The notes under the pieces: model-generated
Databases searched by the model: none
Told to the model about the DNA's origin: nothing
The model's input: the letters and a program-made list of their open reading frames with translations, nothing else
Position numbers and translations under genes: made by a program
In this document: positions 27,926 to 36,254 of the stretch, in pieces
Layout of the letters: each line of letters starts with the position of its first letter
Position numbering within the stretch: position 1 is the first letter of the stretch
Origin: Methylobacterium nonmethylotrophicum
GTDB lineage: Bacteria > Pseudomonadota > Alphaproteobacteria > Rhizobiales > Beijerinckiaceae
Assembly: GCF_004745635.1 (NCBI RefSeq)
Contig: NZ_SRLB01000007.1
Coordinates: 186,001 to 250,000, forward strand
Length of the DNA: 64,000 nt
Reading direction: 5' to 3'

Positions 27926-27954
27926 GCTCCGGAGGGCCAAGGCCCTCCGGGAGC
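27926..27954 (+). terminator. Hairpin between the cyclase gene and glyS
   Basis: Arms GCTCCGGAGGGCC (27926-27938) and GGCCCTCCGGGAGC (27941-27954, one extra base) with loop AA. It could end the upstream transcript or act as a leader structure 36 bp before glyS. Confidence 0.5.
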
Positions 27955-27990
27955 GCCCGGCTCTCTGCCGGGGAGCCACAAGGCCGCACG

Positions 27991-30105
27991 ATGCCCGACC
28001 TCCTGCTCGAACTCTTCTCCGAGGAAATCCCCGCCCGCATGCAGCGGCGCGCGGCCGAGGACCTGCGCAAGCTCGTCACCGACGCCCTGGTCGAGCGCGG
28101 CTTCCTGTACGAGGGCGCCAAGGCCTTCGCGACGCCCCGGCGCCTCGCCCTCCACGTCGCCGGCCTGCCAGCCCGCGGCCAGGACGTGCGCGAGGAGCGC
28201 AAGGGGCCCCGCGTCGGCGCCCCCGAGGGCGCGGTGCAGGGCTTCCTCAAGAGCGCGGGGCTGGCCAGCCTCGACGAGGCCAGGATCGTCTCCGACCCGA
28301 AGAAGGGCGAGTTCTACGTCGCGGTGATCGAGCGGCCCGGCCGCGAGACGATCGCGGTCCTGGCCGAGATCCTGCCGGCCATCGTGAAGAGCTTCCCCTG
28401 GCCGAAATCGATGCGCTGGGGCGCCGCATCCCGCGAGCCGGGCTCGCTGCGCTGGGTGCGGCCGCTGCATTCGATCGTCGCGAGCTTCGGACCCGAGACC
28501 GAGACGCCGGAGGTGGTGCCCTTCTCCGTCGACGGGATCGAGGCGGGGCTGACGACGCGGGGCCACCGCTTCATGGCGCCCGACGCCATCGAGGTGCGCC
28601 GCTTCGCCGATTACCTCCCGGCCCTGGAGCGGGCCTTCGTGGTGCTGGATCCGGAGCGGCGCAAGGACATCATCCTGCACGACGCCCGCGACCTCGCCTT
28701 CGCGCGCGGGCTCGACCTCGTCGAGGACGAGGGATTGCTGGAGGAGGTGGCGGGCCTCGTCGAGTGGCCGGTGACCCTGATGGGCGCCTTCGACGAGCGC
28801 TTCCTGAAGATCCCCCCGGAGGTGATCCGCGCCACGATCCGGGCGAACCAGAAGTGCTTCGTGCTGCGTGGGGCGCCTGGCCCGGACGGGCGCGAGCGCC
28901 TGGCCAATGCCTTCATCCTGGTCTCGAACCTGGTCGCCTCCGACGGCGGCGCGGCGATCGTCGCCGGCAACGAGCGGGTGGTGCGTGCGCGGCTCTCCGA
29001 CGCGGCGTTCTTCTGGGAGACCGACCGCAAGGTGCGGCTCGAGGACCGGCTGCCCAAGCTCGAGAGCATCGTCTTCCACGAGAAGCTCGGCACGCAGGGC
29101 GCACGGGTGGAGCGCATCGCGGCGCTGGCCCGGGCGCTCGCCCCGGTGGTCGGGGCCGACCCGGACCTCGCCGGGCGCGCCGCGCGCCTCGCCAAGGCCG
29201 ACCTCGTCACCGAGATGGTCGGCGAGTTCCCGGAACTGCAGGGCCTGATGGGCCGCTACTACGCCGCCGAGCAGGGCGAGGACGCGGCGGTCGCCGCGGC
29301 GATCGAGGAGCATTACAAGCCGCTCGGCCCGAGCGACCGGGTGCCGTCCGGGCCGGTCTCGGTCGCTGTGGCGCTCGCCGACAAGCTCGACACGCTGGTG
29401 GGTTTCTGGGCCATCGGCGAGACGCCGACCGGGAGCAAGGATCCGTACGCCCTGCGGCGGGCGGCCCTCGGCGTCATCCGTCTGATCCTGGCGAGCGCCG
29501 CGCGGCTGCCCCTCTGGGCGCAGATCGCCGCAGCGGCCGCCGGGCACCGGCAGGAGGCAGGCGGCTTCGCGGACGACCTCCTCGCCTTCTTCGCCGACCG
29601 GCTGAAGGTCTACCTGCGCGACCAGGGCGCCCGCCACGACCTCATCGACGCCGTCTTCGCCTTGCCCGGCCAGGACGACCTCCTGATGGTGGTGCGCCGA
29701 GTCGAGGCGCTCGGCCGCTTCCTCGATACCGAGGACGGCAGGAACCTGCTCGCCGGCTATCGCCGGGCCGCCAACATCCTGCGCATCGAGGAGAAGAAGG
29801 ACGGCCGCGCCTACGACGCCGCGCCGGATCCGGCCTTGCTGAGCCAGCCGGAGGAGGCGGCCCTCGCCGAGGCCCTGGCCCGCGCCGGCGCCGAGGCCGG
29901 CCGGGCGGTCGCGGCCGAGGATTTCGAGGGCGCGATGCGGGCGCTCTCGACCCTGCGGGCCCCGGTCGACGCCTTCTTCGACACGGTGACGGTGAACGCC
30001 GACGACGCGGCCCTGCGCGCCAACCGCCTCGCCCTGCTCAATGCCCTGCGGGTCGCGACCCGGGAAGTGGCCGATTTCTCCCGCATCGGCGGCGAGGGGC
30101 GGTGA
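27991..30105 (+). CDS. glyS: Glycyl-tRNA synthetase beta subunit
   Basis: tRNA-recognition subunit of the tetrameric GlyRS, 704 residues, cytoplasmic. Starts '[18 protein letters not shown]' as in all GlyS, with '[10 protein letters not shown]', 'NQKCFVLR' and the HD-type region '[20 protein letters not shown]' in the middle, and an anticodon-binding domain near the C terminus ([17 protein letters not shown]). Length is normal for the family. Purine-rich GGGAGCCACAAGG precedes the ATG. Confidence 0.98.
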   Translation: MPDLLLELFSEEIPARMQRRAAEDLRKLVTDALVERGFLYEGAKAFATPRRLALHVAGLPARGQDVREERKGPRVGAPEGAVQGFLKSAGLASLDEARIVSDPKKGEFYVAVIERPGRETIAVLAEILPAIVKSFPWPKSMRWGAASREPGSLRWVRPLHSIVASFGPETETPEVVPFSVDGIEAGLTTRGHRFMAPDAIEVRRFADYLPALERAFVVLDPERRKDIILHDARDLAFARGLDLVEDEGLLEEVAGLVEWPVTLMGAFDERFLKIPPEVIRATIRANQKCFVLRGAPGPDGRERLANAFILVSNLVASDGGAAIVAGNERVVRARLSDAAFFWETDRKVRLEDRLPKLESIVFHEKLGTQGARVERIAALARALAPVVGADPDLAGRAARLAKADLVTEMVGEFPELQGLMGRYYAAEQGEDAAVAAAIEEHYKPLGPSDRVPSGPVSVAVALADKLDTLVGFWAIGETPTGSKDPYALRRAALGVIRLILASAARLPLWAQIAAAAAGHRQEAGGFADDLLAFFADRLKVYLRDQGARHDLIDAVFALPGQDDLLMVVRRVEALGRFLDTEDGRNLLAGYRRAANILRIEEKKDGRAYDAAPDPALLSQPEEAALAEALARAGAEAGRAVAAEDFEGAMRALSTLRAPVDAFFDTVTVNADDAALRANRLALLNALRVATREVADFSRIGGEGR

Positions 30106-30367
30106 TGATCTCTAACAAAAGATGCGTTGCAGAAGCGCCTCAGCACGTTACTGTGGAACGGTTTTAGGGGAATTTTCATTGTTTGCGGTCGGCGCGAGCC
30201 GGTACAAACGATTCGCGTACGATTCTCTCCATCAGGATACGATCGGCGCCGGTTTCCGGCGAAGGGAGCGGACTGTGCTGCCGCGCACCGCGAGGTGTCG
30301 CGGCTGGTCCGTACACTTCCGTGACGGTCCGAAGCTGGATCGGGACTTGAGGCAGGAGGCACGCACG

Positions 30368-30538
30368 ATGTCGCTCGGCGGTAAGGCTCAATCCACGGGG
30401 CAGGCAGGTCCCCCGACGCCGGAGGCTTCCGCGCAGACGGCAGAGCGCCGGGACGCGGCGGTTCGCACCGACATCCGCGCCCATGTGCGCCAGGTGCTTG
30501 AGCGGGCCGGACCCCGCGCCTCAGTCGAGCGGAATTGA
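30368..30538 (+). CDS. Small hydrophilic protein, unknown
   Basis: A 56-residue soluble protein without signal peptide. The first half is Pro/Gly/Ala/Gln-rich and the second half is a predicted amphipathic helix (DIRAHVRQVLERAG). AGGAGG (30353-30358) 9 bp before the ATG supports translation. Its 3' end overlaps the convergent DUF6894-like gene by 18 bp. A weak EcfG-like site (GGAAC 30155-30159, spacer 17, CATT) lies about 190 bp upstream. No family recognised. Confidence 0.6.
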   Translation: MSLGGKAQSTGQAGPPTPEASAQTAERRDAAVRTDIRAHVRQVLERAGPRASVERN

Positions 30539-30739
30539 TCGCACCAGCCGGCCGGCCGCGTCGCGGATCTCGAGCCGCCAGCCGGGACCCAGCTCCGGCA
30601 GGTCGCCGCTCGCCCGCATCTCGGCGATGACCGCCCGCGCTTCCGCCTCGGCCTGGTCCGGCGTGTCGGCCTCGACGCCCGTCGGGTCCTCGATCGCACG
30701 CACCGGACCGACCAGATTGAAGAAGTAGCGTTGCGGCAT
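30521..30739 (-). CDS. DUF6894-like small protein
   Basis: A 72-residue protein opening 'MPQRYFFNLVGPVRAIEDPTGVEADTP', the pattern of a small family (DUF6894) found in many copies in Methylobacterium and related genomes, with an 'AxAxAxAVIAEMR' helix after it and a C-terminal 'WRLEIRDAAGRLVRSI' strand pair. Function unknown. An in-frame GTG at 30766 would add nine residues (MPPPTVVSL) outside the family core; ATG 30739 is preferred, although neither has a good ribosome site. Confidence 0.72.
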   Translation of the reverse strand: MPQRYFFNLVGPVRAIEDPTGVEADTPDQAEAEARAVIAEMRASGDLPELGPGWRLEIRDAAGRLVRSIPLD

Positions 30740-31004
30740 GAGGCTGACCACGGTCGGGGGCGGCACGGGCGAGGCGCGCGGCTCGGGGCGTCGCCGATCG
30801 GCCCGCGGCCGATCGGTTGTGAGCGGTGCGATCCCCTGACGTTACCAGCGCGGTTCCAGGCTGGCATGTCAGGGAAAAGGCGAGTTGCGGCCGAGCCGTG
30901 AGCGAATCCGCGCCTGCCGCGTTCCTCCGAAGGGAGAGGGCCGCCGCCCCCGCTCCCCTGCCCGCACCCGGGCAGCGGCCCCGGCGCGGCGGAGGCCCAC
31001 GACG

Positions 31005-31220
31005 ATGCACCAGGCTGCAGCCCGCTCCCCCCACGAGAAGCCCCGCGTCTCGGCCCGCGGCGTGATGCTCACGCTCCTCGGCGTCGTGATCGGCAGTGCC
31101 GGCTACTACGCGTCCTGGCGGTACCAGACCCCGATCGGCACCCTCGGGGGCATCGCCGGCCTGGCGCTCTGCGTGATCGGCACCAGCCACGGCCACGAGG
31201 GCGGCACGCACGCCGGCTGA
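31005..31220 (+). CDS. Small two-helix membrane protein, unknown
   Basis: A 71-residue protein with a basic N terminus and two hydrophobic stretches (about residues 19-35, VMLTLLGVVIGSAGYYA, and 46-60, GTLGGIAGLALCVIG), ending in a His/Gly-rich tail (TSHGHEGGTHAG) that could bind metal. GGAGG at 30991-30995 supports the ATG. No family recognised; one of several small envelope proteins in a row. Confidence 0.65.
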   Translation: MHQAAARSPHEKPRVSARGVMLTLLGVVIGSAGYYASWRYQTPIGTLGGIAGLALCVIGTSHGHEGGTHAG

Positions 31221-31363
31221 TCCGCCGGAGGCGTCCCTTGTCCTGCTCCTGCGTCGAAATCTCCTGCGTCGAAAAGCTGCCGGGGGACGGCCGATCCGCC
31301 CGGGCGGCGGCGGCGTTGGCCGGGACATCCCGGCGCGAGCGACGCCGACACAGGAGAACCCCC

Positions 31364-31498
31364 ATGAGCAGCAACGCCTCCGAGCACCGCGTCGGCCACG
31401 ACGTCGACGCCGCAGATCAGGTCAGCAGCCTCGTGCTGCTCGGCTTCGCCGCCGTCGGCGCAGCCCTGACGGTCGCGCTCAACGCCGTCCTGATCTGA
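31364..31498 (+). CDS. Very small single-pass membrane protein, unknown
   Basis: A 44-residue protein: a hydrophilic, acidic N-terminal half (MSSNASEHRVGHDVDAADQV) and one hydrophobic helix to the C terminus (SLVLLGFAAVGAALTVALNA). AGGAGA at 31352-31357, 6 bp before the ATG, supports translation. Topology would place the tail in the membrane. No family recognised. Confidence 0.6.
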   Translation: MSSNASEHRVGHDVDAADQVSSLVLLGFAAVGAALTVALNAVLI

Positions 31499-31588
31499 AC
31501 GCGCGGCGGGACGCGCTTCGGCGTGACCCGTCATGCCCTGGACCGTCGAATCGGCTACAGCCTCCCCGGTTCGCGCGAGGACCCGGTG

Positions 31589-32167
31589 ATGACGACACGC
31601 AGAGGCATCCTGCTGGCGGCCTGCATGGCCTGGACCGGCCCCGCCCTGGCGGCCGACGGCACGGTCAGCCTAACGGGCAGGGCGGTGGTCGGCCCCGAGA
31701 GCCGGGACGTCGCGATGGCGTTCACATGCACCGACACGCGGTCGCGCACGGAAACCGGCAGCCTGTCGATCGGTTTCGAGGTGCCGAATTTCGAGGCGCT
31801 GGAGAAGCGGTTCGACTTCGGCGCCTTCGAGGGGCCGAGCGGCACCCGCAGGCCCCTGACCGAGATCACGGTTGGGCAACCTGTGCGCGTGTCGGCGAAC
31901 GGCGCCATCAAGGTCGACGGCACGACCTTCGCGCTCGGCGCGGGAGCGTCCTTGCGCGGCGAGGCGGCCGAGCTGGCGAAGCTCAGGAGCGTGGTCGCCG
32001 CCGCGGGCGCCGGGCCGGGCAGCCTGCGCTGGCGTCAGGAGAGCCCACGCAAGGGCGACAGCCCGCTCGTCGTGACGGTGTCGATCTCGGCCGCCGAGTC
32101 CGACCGGCTCAAGACCGCGCTCGCGCCCTGCCTGAAGGTGGACGGCAAAGCCAAGCCGAAGGGCTGA
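31589..32167 (+). CDS. Secreted hypothetical protein
   Basis: Exported protein of 192 residues. Signal peptide at about residues 1-21 (TTRRGILLAACMAWTGPALA). The mature part looks like an all-beta protein ('AMAFTCTDTRSRTETGSLSI', 'GQPVRVSANGAIKVDGTTF') with two cysteines far apart (in FTCTD and APCLKV) and a basic tail (DGKAKPKG). ATG 31589 starts the signal peptide and follows GAGGACCCGG; upstream in-frame ATG 31523 would add a polar 22-residue extension. Convergent with the intact PBP; a hairpin (arms 32192-32197 and 32207-32212) lies in the gap. No family recognised. Confidence 0.72.
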   Translation: MTTRRGILLAACMAWTGPALAADGTVSLTGRAVVGPESRDVAMAFTCTDTRSRTETGSLSIGFEVPNFEALEKRFDFGAFEGPSGTRRPLTEITVGQPVRVSANGAIKVDGTTFALGAGASLRGEAAELAKLRSVVAAAGAGPGSLRWRQESPRKGDSPLVVTVSISAAESDRLKTALAPCLKVDGKAKPKG

Positions 32168-32235
32168 CTACGGGGCTGAGCACCGGACGAAGCGGCGGAG
32201 AGAAGCCGCCGCACGCCCGCCGGGTGGCACGCCCG

Positions 32236-34794
32236 TCAGCGCCGCCAGATCCCGATCCGGTTCGAGCGGGCCTGCTCCTCGGCCGCGAGCAGGTCCGGCG
32301 TGGCGTCGGCGCTGGCGCGGCCGCCGCCGTTGAACAGGATCAGCTCGGAGAGGTCCTGGCCGTCGAGGGAGCAGCGATAGGCGCCGCCCTCCCCGGCCGG
32401 CGCGCAGGCGACGTCGCGCCGGCGCAGGTAGCGGCCGAGCTCCCGGGCGTTGCGGCCCGACAGGCCGTCGACCCCGATCAGCCGCACCGTGCGCCCGTCG
32501 AAGTCGAGGGTGCCGGTATCGATCACCCCCGGCGTGCCCCGCAGCACCGCCCGGGCGGCCTGATCCCGGTTCGCCCGCGGATCGGCCTCCGGCTCGGCGA
32601 TGCTCGCCGCCTCCGGCCGCGGGGCCGGCGGCGCCGGGGCCGGCCGCGCCGTCTCGGGCCTGCCGGCCTTGGCGCGGGCCGCGAGGGCCTGGGTGACGAA
32701 GTCGTGCCAGATCAGGGCCGGCAGGTCGCCGCCGGTGACGCCGGCCATCGGCGAATTGTCGTCGTTGCCGAGCCAGACCCCGACCACGAGGTCGCCGGCA
32801 AAGCCGATGAACCAGGCATCGCGGCTGTCCTGGGTGGTGCCCGTCTTTCCGCCGGCCGGCACCGAGACGCGGGCGTTCTTGCCCGTGCCTTCCCGGACCA
32901 CGGCGCTCAGGAGGTCGAGCATCCCGGTGCGGGCGGCCTGGTCGCGGGCGGGCGTCGGGGCGGTTTGGGGCCGCGTGTATAGCGGCTGCTCGCGGGCGAG
33001 GATCTGGCGCACGCCGTAGGGCTCGACGGTCTCGGCGCCGGCCGCCACCGCCGCGTAGGCGCGGGTGAGTTCGAGCAGGGTGGTCTCGGCCGAGCCGAGG
33101 GCGAGGCTCGGGAGGTTCGGCAGGTCCGAGGTGATGCCGAGGCCGCGCGCGGTCTCGATCACCGCCGGCATCCCGACCGCTTCGGCGAGCTGCACCGCCA
33201 CGGTGTTGATCGAGTGGGCGAAGGCGCTGCGCAGGGTGACGGCGCCGCGGTAGCGCCCGCCATAGTTCTCCGGCTCCCACTCGCCGACCTGCGTCGGGCG
33301 GTCGACGAGGGTCGAATCCGGCCGGTAGCCCTCGCGCAGGGCGGTGAGGTAGACGAACAGCTTGAACAGCGAGCCGGGCTGGCGCTTGGCCTGGGTGACG
33401 CGGTTGAACTGGCTGTCGGCGTAGTCGCGCCCGCCGACCATCGCCAGGATCGCCCCGTCCGTCGCCATCGCGACGAGCGCGCCCTGCGAGACCTTGCGCC
33501 GCTCGCCGTCCTGGTCGAGGCGGCGGGCGATCACGCTCTCGGCGATGTTCTGGAGCGTCAGGTCGAGGGTGGTGCGCACCGTGGCATCCGCCGGCCCGGC
33601 GCCGATCAGGGTGCGGACCGAATCGGCGACGTTGTCGACGAAGTAGTTGGTGCCGACCGGCGTCTCCGTCGGCACCCGGACGGTGGCGGGCGCGCGCTTG
33701 GCGGCGTCGGCCTCGGCCTTCGTGACCGCGCCGGTCTCCACCATCGCGTCGAGCACCTGGGCGGCACGGCCGCGGGCGCCGTCGAGGTTGCGGTGGGGCG
33801 CGAGCTGCGAGGGCGCCCGCACCAGGCCCGCCAGCATGGCGGCCTCGCTCAAGGTCAGGTCCTTGGCCGGCTTGCCGAAATACCGCTGCGTCGCCGCGTC
33901 GGCGCCGTAGACGCCGGCGCCGAAATAGGCGGCGTTGAGGTAGCGGGTGAGGATCTCGTCCTTCGGCAGCTGCGATTCGAGCCAGAGCGCCAGCACCGCC
34001 TCCTGGACCTTCCGCTTCAGGGTGCGGTCCTGCGACAGGTAGCTCATGCGGACGAGCTGCTGGGTCAGGGTCGAGCCGCCCTCGCGGGTGCCGCCGGCGG
34101 CGGCGTTGCGCAGGGCGGCGCGGAACAGCCCGCGCAGGTCGATGCCGGAATGGTCGTAGAAGCGGCGGTCCTCGATCGCCACGATCGCCTTGGCGAGGAC
34201 CGGCGGCACCTCCTTGGGGGCGAGCTTCGCGCCCTTGATCACGCCGCGGGTGGCGAAGGCCTGCCCGTCGGCGGCCCGCACCACCAGGGCGGACGCCGTG
34301 GGCTCGACCGTGAGGCCGCCATTCACCGGCAGGGTCGCGAGCGCATAGATCGTGTAGGTCAGGAGGAGGCCGACCACGAGGGCGGCCGCGGCCGCGGTCA
34401 CCCGCAGCCACGGCACCCGCCGGGCGAGCGCGGCGGCCGGGCGCCAAGCGGTCCGCCAAGCCGCCGCCGTGGCGGCGGCGGCGCGGCGGGTGGCCGGGTG
34501 GCCGGCGAGGCGGCCGGCCGTCGCCCGCGCCCGCAGGACGCCGCCCCTGAGGGCCGGGCCGAGGCGGGCGCCGAAACCCGCGGCGGTACGGCCAAAGCCC
34601 GCGAAGCGGGCCTCCGGCGCCGCGGCGGCCGTCTGCGGGGCATGACCCTGTCCGGCGTGAGCCGGCGCAACGTGCGCCGATGCCGCTTGGGCCTGCGAGG
34701 CTCCGGTCTCGGCGGCCGGCCGGGCCGGGCCTCCGAGATCGAGCCAGTCGCGAGGGCGTCCGTCAGGTCCGGACTCGGGCGGCCACTCGCTCAA
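32236..34794 (-). CDS. Class A penicillin-binding protein with C-terminal SNase-like domain
   Basis: Bifunctional peptidoglycan synthase in the inner membrane, 852 residues. N-terminal RDWLDL motif (15-20), Ala-rich cytoplasmic part, TM at 131-153, GT51 glycosyltransferase with intact motif EDRRFYDHSGID (Glu208) and GGSTLTQQLVR, transpeptidase with SxxK (S475-L-F-K478), SxN (S528-I-N530) and KTGTT (650-654). A Pro-rich linker (715-745) leads to an unusual C-terminal domain (753-852) resembling staphylococcal nuclease: 'GVIDTGTLDFDGRTVRLIGV', then 'YLRRRDVACAP', 'AYRCSLDG' and the closing 'AAEEQARSNRIGIW'. Several nuclease catalytic positions look lost, so it may bind rather than cut. Starts 3 bp after the His-rich gene's stop, so it is probably expressed from the upstream EcfG-type promoter. 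Confidence 0.93.
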   Translation of the reverse strand: MSEWPPESGPDGRPRDWLDLGGPARPAAETGASQAQAASAHVAPAHAGQGHAPQTAAAAPEARFAGFGRTAAGFGARLGPALRGGVLRARATAGRLAGHPATRRAAAATAAAWRTAWRPAAALARRVPWLRVTAAAAALVVGLLLTYTIYALATLPVNGGLTVEPTASALVVRAADGQAFATRGVIKGAKLAPKEVPPVLAKAIVAIEDRRFYDHSGIDLRGLFRAALRNAAAGGTREGGSTLTQQLVRMSYLSQDRTLKRKVQEAVLALWLESQLPKDEILTRYLNAAYFGAGVYGADAATQRYFGKPAKDLTLSEAAMLAGLVRAPSQLAPHRNLDGARGRAAQVLDAMVETGAVTKAEADAAKRAPATVRVPTETPVGTNYFVDNVADSVRTLIGAGPADATVRTTLDLTLQNIAESVIARRLDQDGERRKVSQGALVAMATDGAILAMVGGRDYADSQFNRVTQAKRQPGSLFKLFVYLTALREGYRPDSTLVDRPTQVGEWEPENYGGRYRGAVTLRSAFAHSINTVAVQLAEAVGMPAVIETARGLGITSDLPNLPSLALGSAETTLLELTRAYAAVAAGAETVEPYGVRQILAREQPLYTRPQTAPTPARDQAARTGMLDLLSAVVREGTGKNARVSVPAGGKTGTTQDSRDAWFIGFAGDLVVGVWLGNDDNSPMAGVTGGDLPALIWHDFVTQALAARAKAGRPETARPAPAPPAPRPEAASIAEPEADPRANRDQAARAVLRGTPGVIDTGTLDFDGRTVRLIGVDGLSGRNARELGRYLRRRDVACAPAGEGGAYRCSLDGQDLSELILFNGGGRASADATPDLLAAEEQARSNRIGIWRR

Positions 34795-34797
34795 GGC

Positions 34798-35154
34798 TCA
34801 GCGTCCGGCCTGGCGCGGCTCGATCCAGCGCACCGGCCGGGTGGCGGCCGGGCGGCTGAACTGCAGCCGCCGCACGTGGCGGTGGCCGCGGTAATGGTGG
34901 TGACGCCGGTAATGCCGATGGTAGTGGCGCCGGTGGTGCCAGTGCCGGCGGTAGTGGCGGCGATGGTGCCAGTGACGGCGATGCCAGTGCCGCCGATGCC
35001 AGTGACGGTGACGGCGCCAGCGCACGGTCTCGACCGTGGAGGGCTGGTCCAGCGCGGTGGTGACGGCGGCGCTCGGCATCAGCGGCGAGGCGCCGGCGAG
35101 ACCGCCGAGGCCGGTGAGCAGGAAGAGGGCCAGCAGCAGGGAACGAATGCGCAT
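34798..35154 (-). CDS. Secreted His/Arg/Tyr-rich protein
   Basis: Exported protein of 118 residues. Signal peptide at about residues 1-21 (MRIRSLLLALFLLTGLGGLA). Residues about 47-95 are an extreme run of His, Arg, Trp and Tyr built from units such as RRHWH and RRHYH, about half histidine plus arginine by eye; a plausible metal-binding or polyanion-binding surface in the periplasm (inference). The C terminus (FSRPAATRPVRWIEPRQAGR) is normal in composition. ATG 35154 has GGAG about 9 bp upstream; the frame continues to 35280, but that part crosses a 16-bp tandem repeat and is not conserved-looking. Followed 3 bp later by the PBP gene. Confidence 0.8.
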   Translation of the reverse strand: MRIRSLLLALFLLTGLGGLAGASPLMPSAAVTTALDQPSTVETVRWRRHRHWHRRHWHRRHWHHRRHYRRHWHHRRHYHRHYRRHHHYRGHRHVRRLQFSRPAATRPVRWIEPRQAGR

Positions 35155-35163
35155 CGGGGCTCC

Positions 35164-35227
35164 GGGCAAGGGATCGTCTGGGCAAGGGATCGTCTGGGCG
35201 AGGGATCTTCTGGGCGGGGAATCGTCT
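35164..35227. repeat. Four tandem copies of a 16-bp repeat in the His-rich gene leader
   Basis: Unit GGGCAAGGGATCGTCT, at 35164-35179 and 35180-35195 (identical), 35196-35211 and 35212-35227 (two mismatches each). It lies between the EcfG-type promoter and the start codon, so it is transcribed as part of the 5' leader. Confidence 0.85.
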
Positions 35228-35293
35228 CGGTGAGCGATCGGGACACGACGCGGGGCGGCCGGGCACCGAAATGCCGTCACCGCACGCAGGATC

Positions 35294-35319
35294 GGAACTC
35301 AACGCCAAGCTCTGCCGTT
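35294..35319 (+). promoter_or_regulatory. EcfG-type promoter, rightward
   Basis: GGAAC 35294-35298, spacer of 17, CGTT 35316-35319, exact match. About 95 bp upstream of the ATG at 35420. Confidence 0.7.
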
Positions 35320-35326
35320 CCGTTCC
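35301..35326 (-). promoter_or_regulatory. EcfG-type promoter, leftward, interleaved with the rightward one
   Basis: Minus strand GGAAC (35326 down to 35322), spacer of 17, CGTT (35304 down to 35301), exact match. It faces the His-rich and PBP genes and shares most of its bases with the rightward promoter. Confidence 0.7.
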
Positions 35327-35419
35327 CGGACCGGATCTCGCCCGCGCCTGGCCGTTCATCGGCGATGCCTTAGGTTGTCGTGTGTCGCGAGGTCCTTCGC
35401 GGGGAAGAGAGGTGAGGCC

Positions 35420-35854
35420 ATGCGGCCGGGCGTGAAGCGGCTTTACCTGTGGTCGGCGGCGGCGGCCCTGCTCGCCGGCGCGGTCAGCGCGGCGGAGGCC
35501 GGCTGCGTCCGGCGCGTCATCAACCGCTCGCCCTACTTCGCGGTGGCGAGCCGCAACGGCGGCCCCAGCGTCGGCATCCCGCCGCATTCCTCGCGCTCGA
35601 TCCGCATGCTGGCGCCGGGCCGGGTCGACATCGCGGCCCACTGCGCTGCGCGGGGGCGGCGCGGGCGGCTGGTCCCGGTCGGGCCCCCGGTGGCACAGGA
35701 CAGCTACACGTTCACGGCGGTCCTCGACCGGTGCTACTACGATCTCGGCCTGATGGGCTTCGGCCAGGGCGGCACCGAGCCCTTCGTGCTCAACAACCCC
35801 CGCGACGGCGACCTCGTGGTCGGCCCCGCCGGCCCGGCCTGCCCGCCGCGCTGA
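35420..35854 (+). CDS. Secreted hypothetical protein
   Basis: Exported protein of 144 residues. Signal peptide at about residues 1-27 (ending SAAEAG). The mature part has four cysteines (CVRRVIN, HCAAR, DRCYYDL, ACPPR), compatible with two disulfides, and beta-rich segments ('PYFAVASRNGGPSVGIPPHS', 'DSYTFTAVLDRCYYDLGLMG'). No family recognised. ATG 35420 is preceded by GAGAGGTGAGG; an in-frame GTG at 35375 would add 15 residues ahead of the signal. Divergent from the His-rich/PBP pair across a shared EcfG-type promoter. Confidence 0.75.
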   Translation: MRPGVKRLYLWSAAAALLAGAVSAAEAGCVRRVINRSPYFAVASRNGGPSVGIPPHSSRSIRMLAPGRVDIAAHCAARGRRGRLVPVGPPVAQDSYTFTAVLDRCYYDLGLMGFGQGGTEPFVLNNPRDGDLVVGPAGPACPPR

Positions 35855-35956
35855 GGCGTGGGATCCGCGCGCCCATGGGGCGAACCGGGGTTGCGCCCCT
35901 GGGGTGAACTGGCTAAGAAGCGCCCGTCGGCACCCGCTGGGCGCCGGCAGCGACGT

Positions 35957-36032
35957 TCCCCGATAGCTCAGCTGGTAGAGCAGGCGACTGTTAATCGCCT
36001 TGTCGCAGGTTCGAGTCCTGCTCGGGGAGCCA
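35957..36032 (+). tRNA. tRNA-Asn (anticodon GTT)
   Basis: 76 bases including encoded CCA. Acceptor TCCCCGA pairs with TCGGGGA, the anticodon arm is GGCGA-CTGTTAA-TCGCC with anticodon GTT at 35990-35992, and the T-loop is GGTTCGAGTCC. Discriminator G, then CCA at 36030-36032. Confidence 0.97.
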
Positions 36033-36254
36033 TTCCCTCATTCCGACCATCGATGTGGACCCGGCGTCGACGCTCCCGCGGCCGCGATGTCCTGCGGGCG
36101 CGCCGTCCGCATTCCCGGATCGGCATCCCAAATCCGCGCGGCAAGTCTGTTCGACATGCCTGTTCGGCAAGTCCACGCGGGGGAACGCGGGAGGCCGATC
36201 CAGGGTGTCGCATCGTGTCCCGACCGATGGGATCCGGCTGCGATCACCCCCCGC

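Noticed and set aside
30155..30180. EcfG-like site GGAAC-N17-CATT before the 56-residue gene
   Set aside because: The -10 has a mismatch at a conserved G and the distance to the gene is about 190 bp; too weak to list as a promoter.
35164..35227. Short regular repeats as a CRISPR array
   Set aside because: The 16-bp units are directly abutting without spacers; no cas genes in the window.
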